The notes beneath the pieces are model-generated. The model was not told the DNA's origin. It ran no database searches and saw only the letters and a list, made by a program, of their open reading frames with translations. A stretch of 64,000 nucleotides of DNA. Origin: Pontibacter silvestris (GTDB lineage: Bacteria; Bacteroidota; Bacteroidia; Cytophagales; Hymenobacteraceae). A program made the translations under genes and the position numbers. Positions 16,931 to 24,758 of this stretch are shown here, in pieces (positions within the stretch are counted from its first letter, which is position 1; each line of letters opens with the position of its first letter). The stretch is taken from assembly GCF_020907275.1 (NCBI RefSeq), contig NZ_JAJJWI010000003.1, positions 62,001 through 126,000 on the forward strand. The letters are read 5' to 3'.

Positions 16931-17677
16931 ATGAAAGTACTAGAAGGAAAAGTAGCCCTTGTAACCGGGGCATCTAAAGGAATAGGCCGCGCTATAGCAC
17001 AAAAATTTGTGGAGCTTGGCGCACAGGTAGCGTTCACCTACCTGTCTAGTGTAGAAAAAGGACAGGCTTTAGAGCAGGAACTATCTGCCAACGGTGGCAA
17101 AGCAAAAGGTTTCCGCTCCGACGCAGCCGACAATACGCAGGCAGAAAAACTGGTGGAAGATGTCATTGCTGAGTTTGGCAAAATCGACATTCTGGTAAAC
17201 AACGCAGGCATTACCCGCGACGGTTTACTGATGCGAATGACTGTAGACCAGTGGGACGCTGTGATTAACACTAACCTGAAATCGGTTTTCAACCTGACCA
17301 AAGCCAGCACCAAACACATGATGCGTGCAAAAAGCGGCTCCATTATTAACATTACCTCTGTGGTAGGCATAAAAGGAAACGCAGGCCAGGCAAACTATGC
17401 GGCTTCTAAAGCTGGTATTATAGGCTTTACAAAATCTGTGGCACTGGAGCTTGGCTCCCGTAACATCCGTAGCAACGCAATTGCCCCTGGTTTTATCGAA
17501 ACCGAAATGACAGATGAGCTGGACCAGAAAGTAGTAGATGAATGGCGTAAGGCTATCCCACTGAAGCGTGGTGGAACTCCTGAAGATGTAGCTAACTCTG
17601 CTGTTTTTCTGGCTTCAGATCAGTCATCTTATATCTCAGGTCAGGTACTGCAGGTAGATGGCGGAATGCTGACATAA
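16931..17677 (+). CDS. fabG: 3-oxoacyl-[acyl-carrier-protein] reductase
   Basis: NADPH-dependent reductase of the second step of fatty-acid elongation, 248 residues as usual for FabG. It shows the cofactor motif TGASKGIG (12-19), NNAG in the middle, and the catalytic triad Ser (ITSVVG) with Tyr/Lys in ANYAASKAG. It ends with SSYISGQVLQVDGGM, as in true FabG proteins. The ATG at 16931 was chosen because homologues begin M-K-x-L-E-G-K; upstream ATG 16925 and the frame to 16904 overlap the promoter box. It is not beside fabD, fabF or acpP, so a specialised SDR of the same family is possible but less likely. Confidence 0.92.
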   Translation: MKVLEGKVALVTGASKGIGRAIAQKFVELGAQVAFTYLSSVEKGQALEQELSANGGKAKGFRSDAADNTQAEKLVEDVIAEFGKIDILVNNAGITRDGLLMRMTVDQWDAVINTNLKSVFNLTKASTKHMMRAKSGSIINITSVVGIKGNAGQANYAASKAGIIGFTKSVALELGSRNIRSNAIAPGFIETEMTDELDQKVVDEWRKAIPLKRGGTPEDVANSAVFLASDQSSYISGQVLQVDGGMLT

Positions 17678-17726
17678 AAATTAAGAACAGACAGTTTATA
17701 GCTTAAGAGCAGATAATTAAACTTTT

Positions 17727-17772
17727 AAAGACCAATGCTACAACTTTTGCGTTAGTAGCATTGGTCTTTTTA
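17727..17772 (+). terminator. Terminator of fabG
   Basis: A perfect 15-bp stem (17727-17741 with 17755-17769) with a 13-base loop and a following T tract, 50 bases past the fabG stop. Confidence 0.88.
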
Positions 17773-17950
17773 TTATATCTTTAAGTATCTATGTGGAGTA
17801 CAGCCTGGAGCTATAGCACTGGCAGTTTTGCAATGTCAGGCATCCTCAGCTGTAGTAGTTTATACCTGTACTATATTAAAACAGTGCAGATAGCCTCCAT
17901 CGTCACTGCTGATTCAGAATTCTTAATTCATCATTCGTAATTGAACTAGT

Positions 17951-20032
17951 GTGTCTTCATTCAGAATAATAACAACATACTCTCCCTGGCTTATACTGGC
18001 CTGCCTGGCTGTAGGTGTGCTGTACGCGTGGCTGCTGTATAGCAAGCGCACCCCTTGGTCTAAAGGGATAAACTATGTCCTGGCTTTTATACGTTTTACT
18101 GTAGTCAGCTTTCTGTGTTTTCTGCTGCTTGGCCCGTTGGTCCGATATATAGCCAGTACTACCATAAAACCTACCATTGTGTTTGCGGTGGATGACTCTC
18201 AGTCTGTCTCGCTATTTTCTGACTCTGTCCAACTACAGAAAACCCAGCAAGGCTTGCAGAATATCTTAGCAGATATTCGGAGTAAAGGCTATCAAACTGA
18301 AATAAGAACATTAAGCGCAGGTAGAACTCCGCAAGAAATAGAGCAGATCACATTTAATGCAGAAGCATCTAACCTGAGCCAGCTCATGTCAGATGTACAG
18401 CGTGATTTTCAGGATCAGAACCTGGCAGGAGTAGTATTACTATCTGATGGCATTGTGAATCAAGGCATCTCTCCTACTTATGCCAATTACAGCTACAAAA
18501 TCTACCCGGTGGCTATAGGCGATACTATCCCTAAAAAAGATGTTATCATGGCTTCACTGCGCTACAATAAGGTAAATTATAGTGGCAACCGCTTTCCTGT
18601 TGTGGCAGAGCTGCAGCATGAGCGTTTTGGCAATACTACTGTCACGGTGGTGCTGAAAGAAAACGATAATGTGCTGGAGCGAAAAACTATTACGCTTAAA
18701 CAAGGGCAGCCTGTACAACAGGTACCTTTTCAGGTTTTGGCAAATGGCACCGGCAAAAAACATTATGAACTGGAAGTTCAGCCTCTGCAGGGCGAGTTCA
18801 CTACGCTTAACAATACCAAGCATGCTTACATTGATGTTGTAAAAGGCAAAATAAAAATACTTGTAGCCGCAGCAGCTCCACACCCTGATATTAAGGCATT
18901 GCGGGCAGCCATAGAGACTAACGAGAATTACGAAACAGAGCTTTTCATACCAGGCCTGAACCCCCTAAAGCAGCAGGATTATGATGTAGCGGTACTTCAC
19001 CAGCTTCCAGGCAGAACTCCGGGTGGGGAGGCAGCTGTTAGCTATATCCGGCAGAAAGGAATACCAGCTTTATATATTATAGGCCCCCAAAGTGACATTC
19101 AGAATTACAACCGGCTGAACGTGGGCCTTAACATTTCTACTAACGGAAGTTTTGATGAAGTATTAAGTACAACAAACCCTAACTTCAATAACTTTAACCT
19201 TCCGGAAGATGCAACAGAGCGATTGTCAGCTTACCCTCCTGCACAGGTTCTTTTTGGAGATTATACACTGGCTCCTAACACGGAGGCTATCCTATATCAA
19301 CAGGTAGGACGTGTGCGTACCAATAAACCTCTGCTAACTGTACAAACTGCCGGCGAAAAGCGTAACGCAACATTGCTTGCCTCTGGCACCTGGCAATGGC
19401 GTATACAGGAGGCCGCCAGCTTCGAAAATGCCGCTGTATATGACAAGCTCATGACTAACCTGATACAGTTGCTGAGTGCACCGCGTAACAAGAAGCGCCT
19501 GAACGTTTATCCGGTACAAACGGAATACACCAGCTCTGACGAAATCCGCTTTGCCGCAGAAGCATATAATGAAGCACTGGAGCCTGTCTACGGCCACAAC
19601 ATTACCTTAAAAGTTACCGGAGAAGACGAGTCAGAACGCTCCTTTAACTTTGCCAATGGTGAAAACCAGGCAGGAGTAAATATTGGTTCCCTACTCGGAG
19701 GACGTTACACTTACACTGCCACTGCCCACATAGGGGGCCGAGCACACGAAGACAAAGGAGAATTTGTTGTAGAGGAACTTCAACTGGAAGCGCTTAATGC
19801 TGTAGCTGACCACAACCTGCTTTACCAGTTAGCTAATAACACCAATTCAAAGCTGTATTACCCGGCTCAACTTCAGCAACTGCAGCAGGACATTCTAAAT
19901 GCTGACCACAAAAAAAAGATTTATAGTTCAGAAGAACTAAATGACTTAGTAGATATAAAGTGGCTCTTTTTTGTAATCCTACTAATGGTAAGTGTAGAAT
20001 GGTTTGTGCGTAAGTTTAACGGAAGCTATTAA
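17951..20032 (+). CDS. VWA-domain membrane protein
   Basis: A 693-residue protein with two membrane segments at the N-terminus (about 12-30 and 45-68) and one at the C-terminus (WLFFVILLMVSVEWFV). Between them, facing the periplasm, is a von Willebrand A domain whose metal site has DDSQS (DxSxS) near residue 80 and a later LLSDGIVNQG. It is followed by beta-sandwich and class-I amidotransferase-like regions typical of Bacteroidota VWA proteins. Such proteins bind partner proteins through a Mg2+ site; the partner is unknown and no BatA or MoxR gene is adjacent. The start is a GTG at 17951; there is no nearby in-frame ATG. The rluE-like gene follows in the same direction after 72 bases. Confidence 0.85.
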   Translation: MSSFRIITTYSPWLILACLAVGVLYAWLLYSKRTPWSKGINYVLAFIRFTVVSFLCFLLLGPLVRYIASTTIKPTIVFAVDDSQSVSLFSDSVQLQKTQQGLQNILADIRSKGYQTEIRTLSAGRTPQEIEQITFNAEASNLSQLMSDVQRDFQDQNLAGVVLLSDGIVNQGISPTYANYSYKIYPVAIGDTIPKKDVIMASLRYNKVNYSGNRFPVVAELQHERFGNTTVTVVLKENDNVLERKTITLKQGQPVQQVPFQVLANGTGKKHYELEVQPLQGEFTTLNNTKHAYIDVVKGKIKILVAAAAPHPDIKALRAAIETNENYETELFIPGLNPLKQQDYDVAVLHQLPGRTPGGEAAVSYIRQKGIPALYIIGPQSDIQNYNRLNVGLNISTNGSFDEVLSTTNPNFNNFNLPEDATERLSAYPPAQVLFGDYTLAPNTEAILYQQVGRVRTNKPLLTVQTAGEKRNATLLASGTWQWRIQEAASFENAAVYDKLMTNLIQLLSAPRNKKRLNVYPVQTEYTSSDEIRFAAEAYNEALEPVYGHNITLKVTGEDESERSFNFANGENQAGVNIGSLLGGRYTYTATAHIGGRAHEDKGEFVVEELQLEALNAVADHNLLYQLANNTNSKLYYPAQLQQLQQDILNADHKKKIYSSEELNDLVDIKWLFFVILLMVSVEWFVRKFNGSY

Positions 20033-20104
20033 TCTAATTACCGGCTAAACCTTAAAGAACAGCATCAAATAAGCTTATTTAATATTTAAATCCCTTATCT
20101 ATCT

Positions 20105-20704
20105 TTGAAGTACATCATCTTAAATAAACCTTACGAGGTACTGACACAGTTTACGGACGAAGCTGGCAGGGCAACCCTGAAGAAATATGTTAACGTGCCC
20201 GGTATTTACCCTGTGGGCCGCCTCGACTACGACAGCGAAGGCCTTGTACTCCTTACCGATGACAAAGCTTTACAACATCGCCTCTCCGACCCTAAGTTTA
20301 AAGTGGAGAAAACGTATTGGGTGCAGGTGGATAACGTTCCTACGGAGGATGCTTTAGAGGAATTGCGCCGTGGTGTTTACATAAAAAACATAAAAACATC
20401 CCCGGCCAGAGTACGTGTACTGGAGGAAGATCCACAAATCTGGGAGCGTTCAAAACCAATTCGCTTTCGCAAAAACATACCCACCTCCTGGGTCGAAATA
20501 AAAATATCACAAGGCATGAACCGCCAGATACGCCGCATGACTGCCGCTGTTGGCTACCCCACCTTACGCCTGATTCGCCCCAACATCGGCCCCTTATCCG
20601 TAGGTAATTTACAACCAGGTGAGTATCGTGAACTGACTTTTGAAGAGGTAAACGAATTAAAAGGTCTGACAACTATGAACCAGAAGCTTAGAGGAAGAAG
20701 ATAG
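20105..20704 (+). CDS. Pseudouridine synthase of the RsuA/RluE family
   Basis: 199 residues without an S4 domain, the same short form as RluE, which makes pseudouridine in 23S rRNA. The catalytic loop is GRLDYDSEGLVLLT (Asp about residue 41), followed by KTYWVQV, and GMNRQIRRMTAAVGYPTLRLIR (the motif around the conserved Arg and the hydrophobic C-terminal core). The first codon must be a TTG at 20105: the frame closes six codons upstream and the next residues KYIILNKP are the conserved opening of the family. A TAnnTTTG-like string at 20100-20107 overlaps this TTG. Exact target uridine is not known from sequence. Confidence 0.92.
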   Translation: MKYIILNKPYEVLTQFTDEAGRATLKKYVNVPGIYPVGRLDYDSEGLVLLTDDKALQHRLSDPKFKVEKTYWVQVDNVPTEDALEELRRGVYIKNIKTSPARVRVLEEDPQIWERSKPIRFRKNIPTSWVEIKISQGMNRQIRRMTAAVGYPTLRLIRPNIGPLSVGNLQPGEYRELTFEEVNELKGLTTMNQKLRGRR

Positions 20705-21020
20705 TTACTTTATTTGCCTAAGCTATCATAGCTGCTAATCCCACGATTGTGTTGTTATAGTCTGTACTTTTCAAGTACACGAAGATCTGGTTTCCTGCTC
20801 AGCACTGTGTAACTGAGGCAGCCTTCAGGGCTACCCCTCTCTACATTCGGCACCACAACATTTACAAACAGAATTCCTCTTTTCCCGGTGTATGAAAGGG
20901 AAAAGAAAGCTTTCGGCTTGGAGAGTTCAGCAACCAACTATGCACTACAGGCATTATATGACTGGATTAACAGTAACTACGGCAGCTTATACAACTCTGA
21001 CTATACGTTAGATATTTACT
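20705..21020. other. Gene-poor stretch with part of a dispersed repeat
   Basis: No firm gene. An open plus-strand frame from 20813 reads with protein-like composition (ATNYALQALYDWINSNYGSL) into the 3' end of the HTTM gene, but it lacks a plausible start and I do not recognise it; it could be a gene remnant. Positions 20791-20810 and 20849-20860 resemble sequence at 40911-40960, described as a repeat. Confidence 0.35.
20791..20860 (+). repeat. Dispersed repeat, copy A
   Basis: TTTCCTGCT(C)AGC(A)CTGTGT at 20791-20810 matches 18 of 20 bases at 40911-40930, and GGCACCACAA at 20849-20858 matches 40951-40960 exactly. The two blocks keep their order but are spaced 58 bases here and 40 in the other copy. 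Both lie in gene-free DNA. Confidence 0.4.
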
Positions 21021-22397
21021 CTATTCATCAGCAACAGCAGTTCCACCAGCTCTCCATCTTCCCCAGGGCCACCCGTCAGCTTCTGGCCGGGGAGTAACCC
21101 AGGGTTTAGCTCCTAAGGTGTAAGGAACAGAGGCCAGATCAACGCTGGAGTCAACAATCGGGTGCAATGGATAACCATTTAACCGCAGATCACTATATGC
21201 ATATACCTGTGGATTCTCCACGCCCTGCCGCTGGTATTCTTCTTTGAGGAATTGTGCAAACTGCCAGATCATGTCCGGGTGCCCAGCCAGCTTGTGTATC
21301 TGGTCCCGTGTCAGGTAACTTTGTAGCGGCACCTGATACTCTTCACCAGTATCAGCATCTATCACTTTGTAGTTGATATAGCCGCTTTTGGTACGCAGCA
21401 TCATGCGCCACGAATACCGATGCCCTTCTTCCGTCCAGTTTACATCACCAGGAATAAAGAAATGGCGCAGGGGAAACAAAGCCTGAAACAGCAGGTAAAC
21501 AGAAAAGAATGAAACAGCCAGTCGCTTTTTCCACTCAGGCAGGTGCAGTCTTTTCTGAGCTGTGGATGCCACATTTACTCTTTTCTTAAAGAACCACCTG
21601 GCTATCTGGTCTGGCCTGAAGAACAGCACATTGGCGGCAATCATAAAGTAAGGAAACACCCCCACGTGAAATACAGCAGAGTTAAAAATATGGAAGCCAA
21701 AGGCAACCCAAAAAGCTACTGTGCGGGTGCGGGGCCACAGCAGTGCAAAACCAATCAGCAAATCAAAAGCAAGTCCACCCCAACTCGTAAGCCAGATCAT
21801 AGGCTCTGTATCCAGGTAAGGTCCTATAACGTAGAAATGTGTTTTGTGAGCCATCCAGATATGCATGGATTTAGCTGCTAACCAGTCGGGCTGAATTTTA
21901 GCAATACCAGCATAAAAGTAAATAATCACGAACTGAATACGCAGAAGCCATAACGTCCACTGTGGTACAGCATCCTGCTCCAGTTCCGGCTTCCGGCGCA
22001 CATCCAACGACAGTTGGAGGTGTGCAGGTAGCAGCACGAGCAATCCACTCACCAGCCAGATCAGGTAATGATGATTCAGGTAATGCGTTTTTTCACTAAA
22101 GAAGCTATAGCCAAACAGCAGAAAAAATAAAAACGAGGTTAACTTATACCGCCACCCCAGCATAATACAGAACCCCAACAAGGACATTAGCAGGTACAGA
22201 TATACCATTCCGAAACCTGGCAGCGGTTTAATCCACTCTAAACCAATATACCCAAAGTTAAAGGCAGGCTCCACATAATGCTCCTGCACCCAGCCTAACA
22301 GCACAGCTCCTATGCCCTCACAAAACATCAGCAGGCCAAACAAAATACGGAAGTATACCAGCGGATAGACTGAAATAAGTTTAAAGAGACATTGCAT
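21021..22397 (-). CDS. HTTM-domain membrane protein, vitamin K-dependent carboxylase-like
   Basis: 458 residues. The first 300 carry eight or more membrane helices of the HTTM (horizontally transferred transmembrane) domain, with the strongly conserved phrase YFYAGIAKIQPDWL; its Lys (K167) matches the essential Lys of animal gamma-glutamyl carboxylase. THYLNHHYLIWLVSGLL and FGFHIFNSAVFHVGVFPYFM are also family hallmarks. The last 130 residues form a soluble domain ending in polar, Trp-rich sequence. Animal members carboxylate glutamate using vitamin K; the reaction of bacterial members is mostly unknown. It is a single gene with a perfect -7 box just upstream. Confidence 0.88.
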   Translation of the reverse strand: MQCLFKLISVYPLVYFRILFGLLMFCEGIGAVLLGWVQEHYVEPAFNFGYIGLEWIKPLPGFGMVYLYLLMSLLGFCIMLGWRYKLTSFLFFLLFGYSFFSEKTHYLNHHYLIWLVSGLLVLLPAHLQLSLDVRRKPELEQDAVPQWTLWLLRIQFVIIYFYAGIAKIQPDWLAAKSMHIWMAHKTHFYVIGPYLDTEPMIWLTSWGGLAFDLLIGFALLWPRTRTVAFWVAFGFHIFNSAVFHVGVFPYFMIAANVLFFRPDQIARWFFKKRVNVASTAQKRLHLPEWKKRLAVSFFSVYLLFQALFPLRHFFIPGDVNWTEEGHRYSWRMMLRTKSGYINYKVIDADTGEEYQVPLQSYLTRDQIHKLAGHPDMIWQFAQFLKEEYQRQGVENPQVYAYSDLRLNGYPLHPIVDSSVDLASVPYTLGAKPWVTPRPEADGWPWGRWRAGGTAVADE

Positions 22398-22415
22398 AAA
22401 CTACAGAAAGAATAA

Positions 22416-22423
22416 CAAAGCTA
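22416..22423 (-). promoter_or_regulatory. -7 promoter box for the HTTM gene
   Basis: Minus-strand TAGCTTTG, a perfect TAnnTTTG match, 18 bases before the ATG at 22397. No TTTG was found at the normal -33 distance. Confidence 0.4.
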
Positions 22424-22593
22424 CTGATAGCAAGTAGCACTATTAAATGAACATTAAAAGTTTTAATGAAACTGGCGCATACAACCTTATGTTGTACTTC
22501 ACTTAAAAATAATATTAATTAACAGCTTTTTCTAAACTGCAGGAAAGAAACTATCTTTAGACTTCTTCCTACCTAGAGATTAAGCACTTCAAC

Positions 22594-23157
22594 ATGAAAA
22601 AAGAACAAATTCCTATTGCCGAAGATATCTTCTTACGCAAAGCTACTCCTGCTGATGCCGAACCTGTTTTCCGTCTGATTGATGAAGGGAGAAGCTATCT
22701 GCGCGAATGGCTGCCTTTTATTGATCTTAGCCAGAGCACTTCCGATACTGAACAGTACCTGCAAAGCGTGTCTTCTCCAGAAAATGAGTCTGATGAAGTG
22801 TTTTGTATTATATATCTGGAGGAAGTAGTGGGCCTGATTGGCTTGAAGGTAATTGATTATATAAACCAAAAACTGGAGATTGGCTACTGGCTTGGTGAAA
22901 GATTTCAGGGCAAAGGCATTATGCGCCGCTCCTGCATAGCTTTAGTAAATCATATTTTCTCAGACATGAACATGAATCGTATTCAAATTAACGTTGGTGT
23001 AGGAAACGACAGAAGCAATAACATTCCTAAAAAACTCGGATTTCTATTGGAAGGCGTACAACGTGAGGGTGAGTTTTTGAACGAAACTTTCCATGATCTG
23101 GAAGTTTATAGTCTGCTTAAAAAGGAGTGGAAAGAGAGAGGATCATCAAGGATCTAA
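22594..23157 (+). CDS. GNAT acetyltransferase, RimJ/RimL type
   Basis: 187 residues. The layout (IFLRKATPADAEPVFRLIDEGRSYLREWLPFID at the start, LEIGYWLGERFQGKGIMRRSCIALVNHIF in the middle with the acetyl-CoA loop, and NDRSNNIPKKLGFLLEGVQREGEFLN near the end) is that of ribosomal-protein-Ser/Ala-type N-acetyltransferases. It probably acetylates the alpha-amine of a ribosomal protein or a small molecule. Its 3' end overlaps by 12 bases a possible convergent micro-gene (23146-23262). Confidence 0.92.
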   Translation: MKKEQIPIAEDIFLRKATPADAEPVFRLIDEGRSYLREWLPFIDLSQSTSDTEQYLQSVSSPENESDEVFCIIYLEEVVGLIGLKVIDYINQKLEIGYWLGERFQGKGIMRRSCIALVNHIFSDMNMNRIQINVGVGNDRSNNIPKKLGFLLEGVQREGEFLNETFHDLEVYSLLKKEWKERGSSRI

Positions 23158-23262
23158 CTGAACGGCAAAAAAGAGCCCGACCCAAATAAGAACCGCAGAA
23201 AGCATTACAATGTAGTTCCGCTGCCTTAGCCAGCTAGCTTTTGTGCTTGTATCCATTTTCAT
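23146..23262 (-). CDS. Possible 38-residue single-span membrane protein
   Basis: Minus-strand frame ATG 23262 to TGA 23146. It has a short basic N-terminus (MKMDTSTKASWLRQRN) followed by one 17-20 residue hydrophobic segment and a three-residue polar end. The positive charges before the span predict a cytoplasmic N-terminus. It overlaps the 3' end of the GNAT gene by 12 bases in convergent orientation. No homology is recognised, so it rests only on the membrane-protein-like composition. Confidence 0.4.
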   Translation of the reverse strand: MKMDTSTKASWLRQRNYIVMLSAVLIWVGLFFAVQLDP

Positions 23263-23355
23263 TCTTATCTTGTGAGCGGTAAATACTGTAGCAGTTCTTG
23301 TTTACCTGCCTCAATGTTTAAAAATCACCAGTACAATAACAACAGCTAAGCAACT

Positions 23356-24660
23356 ATGAAAAAAAGGAAATTGGCAGTAGCTGCACTGGCTCTGATATTC
23401 GGCACCAATACATTTGCCCAGAATTTATCAGCTATCAGCCAGCAGGAAACCTCAAGGATCATAAAAACCTTAAGTGCCGACGATATGCAAGGCAGGTCTG
23501 CCTTTACGCCAGGTGTAGATAAAGCAGCAGATTTTATAGCAGGAGAGTTTAAGAAGACAGGATTAAAACCTTTACCTGAAGAGAATAATTTTAAGCAGAC
23601 ATTCTCCGTTTATCGCTTCACTCCGCAGGAAAAGGAAGTACATCTAAATGGGCAAACTGTATCTGCTGACAATGTGTTTGCAGTAACAAATTATGAAGAA
23701 CTGGAATGGGACAAAGATATTAACGTTGCCACAGAAGTAATTAAAGAAAGTGACAATTTCAGAGCTGCTATTTCCAGGATAAACAGCCTAGAGCAGAACG
23801 TGCTGGCGCTGGTACACCCCAAGCATACCGACACCTTCAAAGCATATCAGCGCTACCTTACCCGTGGCGGTATTCAGCAAAAAAAGAATGAAGGCAACAG
23901 TAAGGTATTTGTACTTACTGACCAAACTGTAGCTACAGATTACAAGATAGAAATTGAGAACCAGGCGGAGCAACTCCCACTGACTAATATAGCCGGTATG
24001 ATAGAAGGGAAACGCAAAGATGAAATAGTTGTTTTTTCCGGCCACTACGACCACATAGGTATATTAACTGCTGTAGACGGAGACAGTATTGCCAACGGTG
24101 CCGACGATGATGCCTCTGGAACTACTGCTATGATCATGCTGGCTAAGTATTATAAAAAGCAGCCCAAGCCAGACCGAACATTGATTTTTGTAGCATTTAC
24201 AGCAGAAGAAATCGGAGGCTACGGCTCCAGGTACTTTTCTGAACAGTTACCCCCTGATCAGATTGTAGCCATGTTCAACATTGAAATGGTAGGCAAGCCA
24301 TCTAAGTTCGGCCCTAACACTGCATACTTAACGGGTTTCGAAAAGTCTAACTTAGGTGAATTAATGCAAAAGCACCTGCAAGGCACCACTTACAGTATCC
24401 ACCCGGACCCTTACCCGGAGCAGAACCTGTTTTATCGTTCCGATAACGCTACGCTTGCACGTTTGGGAGTTCCGGCTCATACCATTTCTTCCGTTCAGAT
24501 TGACCAGGATAAATCCTACCATTCTGTAAACGATGAGATAGAGCAGCTTGATATGGCTCATATGACAAACATGATTAAAGCAATTGCTCTGGCCTCACGT
24601 GGAATAGTGTATGGTAACGATACACCTACCCGCGTTGATAAGTCAACAGTAAGGCAATAA
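23356..24660 (+). CDS. Secreted M28 family zinc aminopeptidase
   Basis: 434 residues with a signal peptide (LAVAALALIFGTNTFAQ). The two-zinc active site of M28 peptidases is complete in outline: FSGHYDHIG (first His/Asp ligand), NGADDDASGTTAM (bridging Asp), FTAEEIGGYGSRYF (catalytic Glu and next ligand), MFNIEMVGKP (Asp/Glu position) and the late His in HTISSVQIDQDKSYHSVND. Family members remove N-terminal amino acids from peptides in the periplasm or outside the cell. The protein lacks a PA insert that I can see. Single gene ended by the terminator at 24679. Confidence 0.94.
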   Translation: MKKRKLAVAALALIFGTNTFAQNLSAISQQETSRIIKTLSADDMQGRSAFTPGVDKAADFIAGEFKKTGLKPLPEENNFKQTFSVYRFTPQEKEVHLNGQTVSADNVFAVTNYEELEWDKDINVATEVIKESDNFRAAISRINSLEQNVLALVHPKHTDTFKAYQRYLTRGGIQQKKNEGNSKVFVLTDQTVATDYKIEIENQAEQLPLTNIAGMIEGKRKDEIVVFSGHYDHIGILTAVDGDSIANGADDDASGTTAMIMLAKYYKKQPKPDRTLIFVAFTAEEIGGYGSRYFSEQLPPDQIVAMFNIEMVGKPSKFGPNTAYLTGFEKSNLGELMQKHLQGTTYSIHPDPYPEQNLFYRSDNATLARLGVPAHTISSVQIDQDKSYHSVNDEIEQLDMAHMTNMIKAIALASRGIVYGNDTPTRVDKSTVRQ

Positions 24661-24678
24661 CATAACAACTTCAACAGA

Positions 24679-24707
24679 AAAAAAAGCCCTGCAGAAGGGC
24701 TTTTTTT
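24679..24707 (+). terminator. Terminator of the M28 peptidase gene
   Basis: A7 then GCCCT, a five-base loop, AGGGC, then T7. Short stem extended by the A/T tracts, 19 bases past the stop codon. Confidence 0.88.
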
Positions 24708-24758
24708 GTTTCATATACTTCCCAATCGAATCCAGCTACTGGACGTATACAGTGAGTT

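Noticed and set aside
17870..17950. Repeated ATTCxTAATT strings before the VWA gene as an origin or protein-binding array
   Set aside because: Only two or three short, imperfect copies in AT-rich DNA; not beyond chance.
20755..20937. 60-codon minus-strand frame before the HTTM gene
   Set aside because: Sits on the dispersed repeat and lacks a promoter, ribosome site or homology; kept only as part of the gene-poor stretch.
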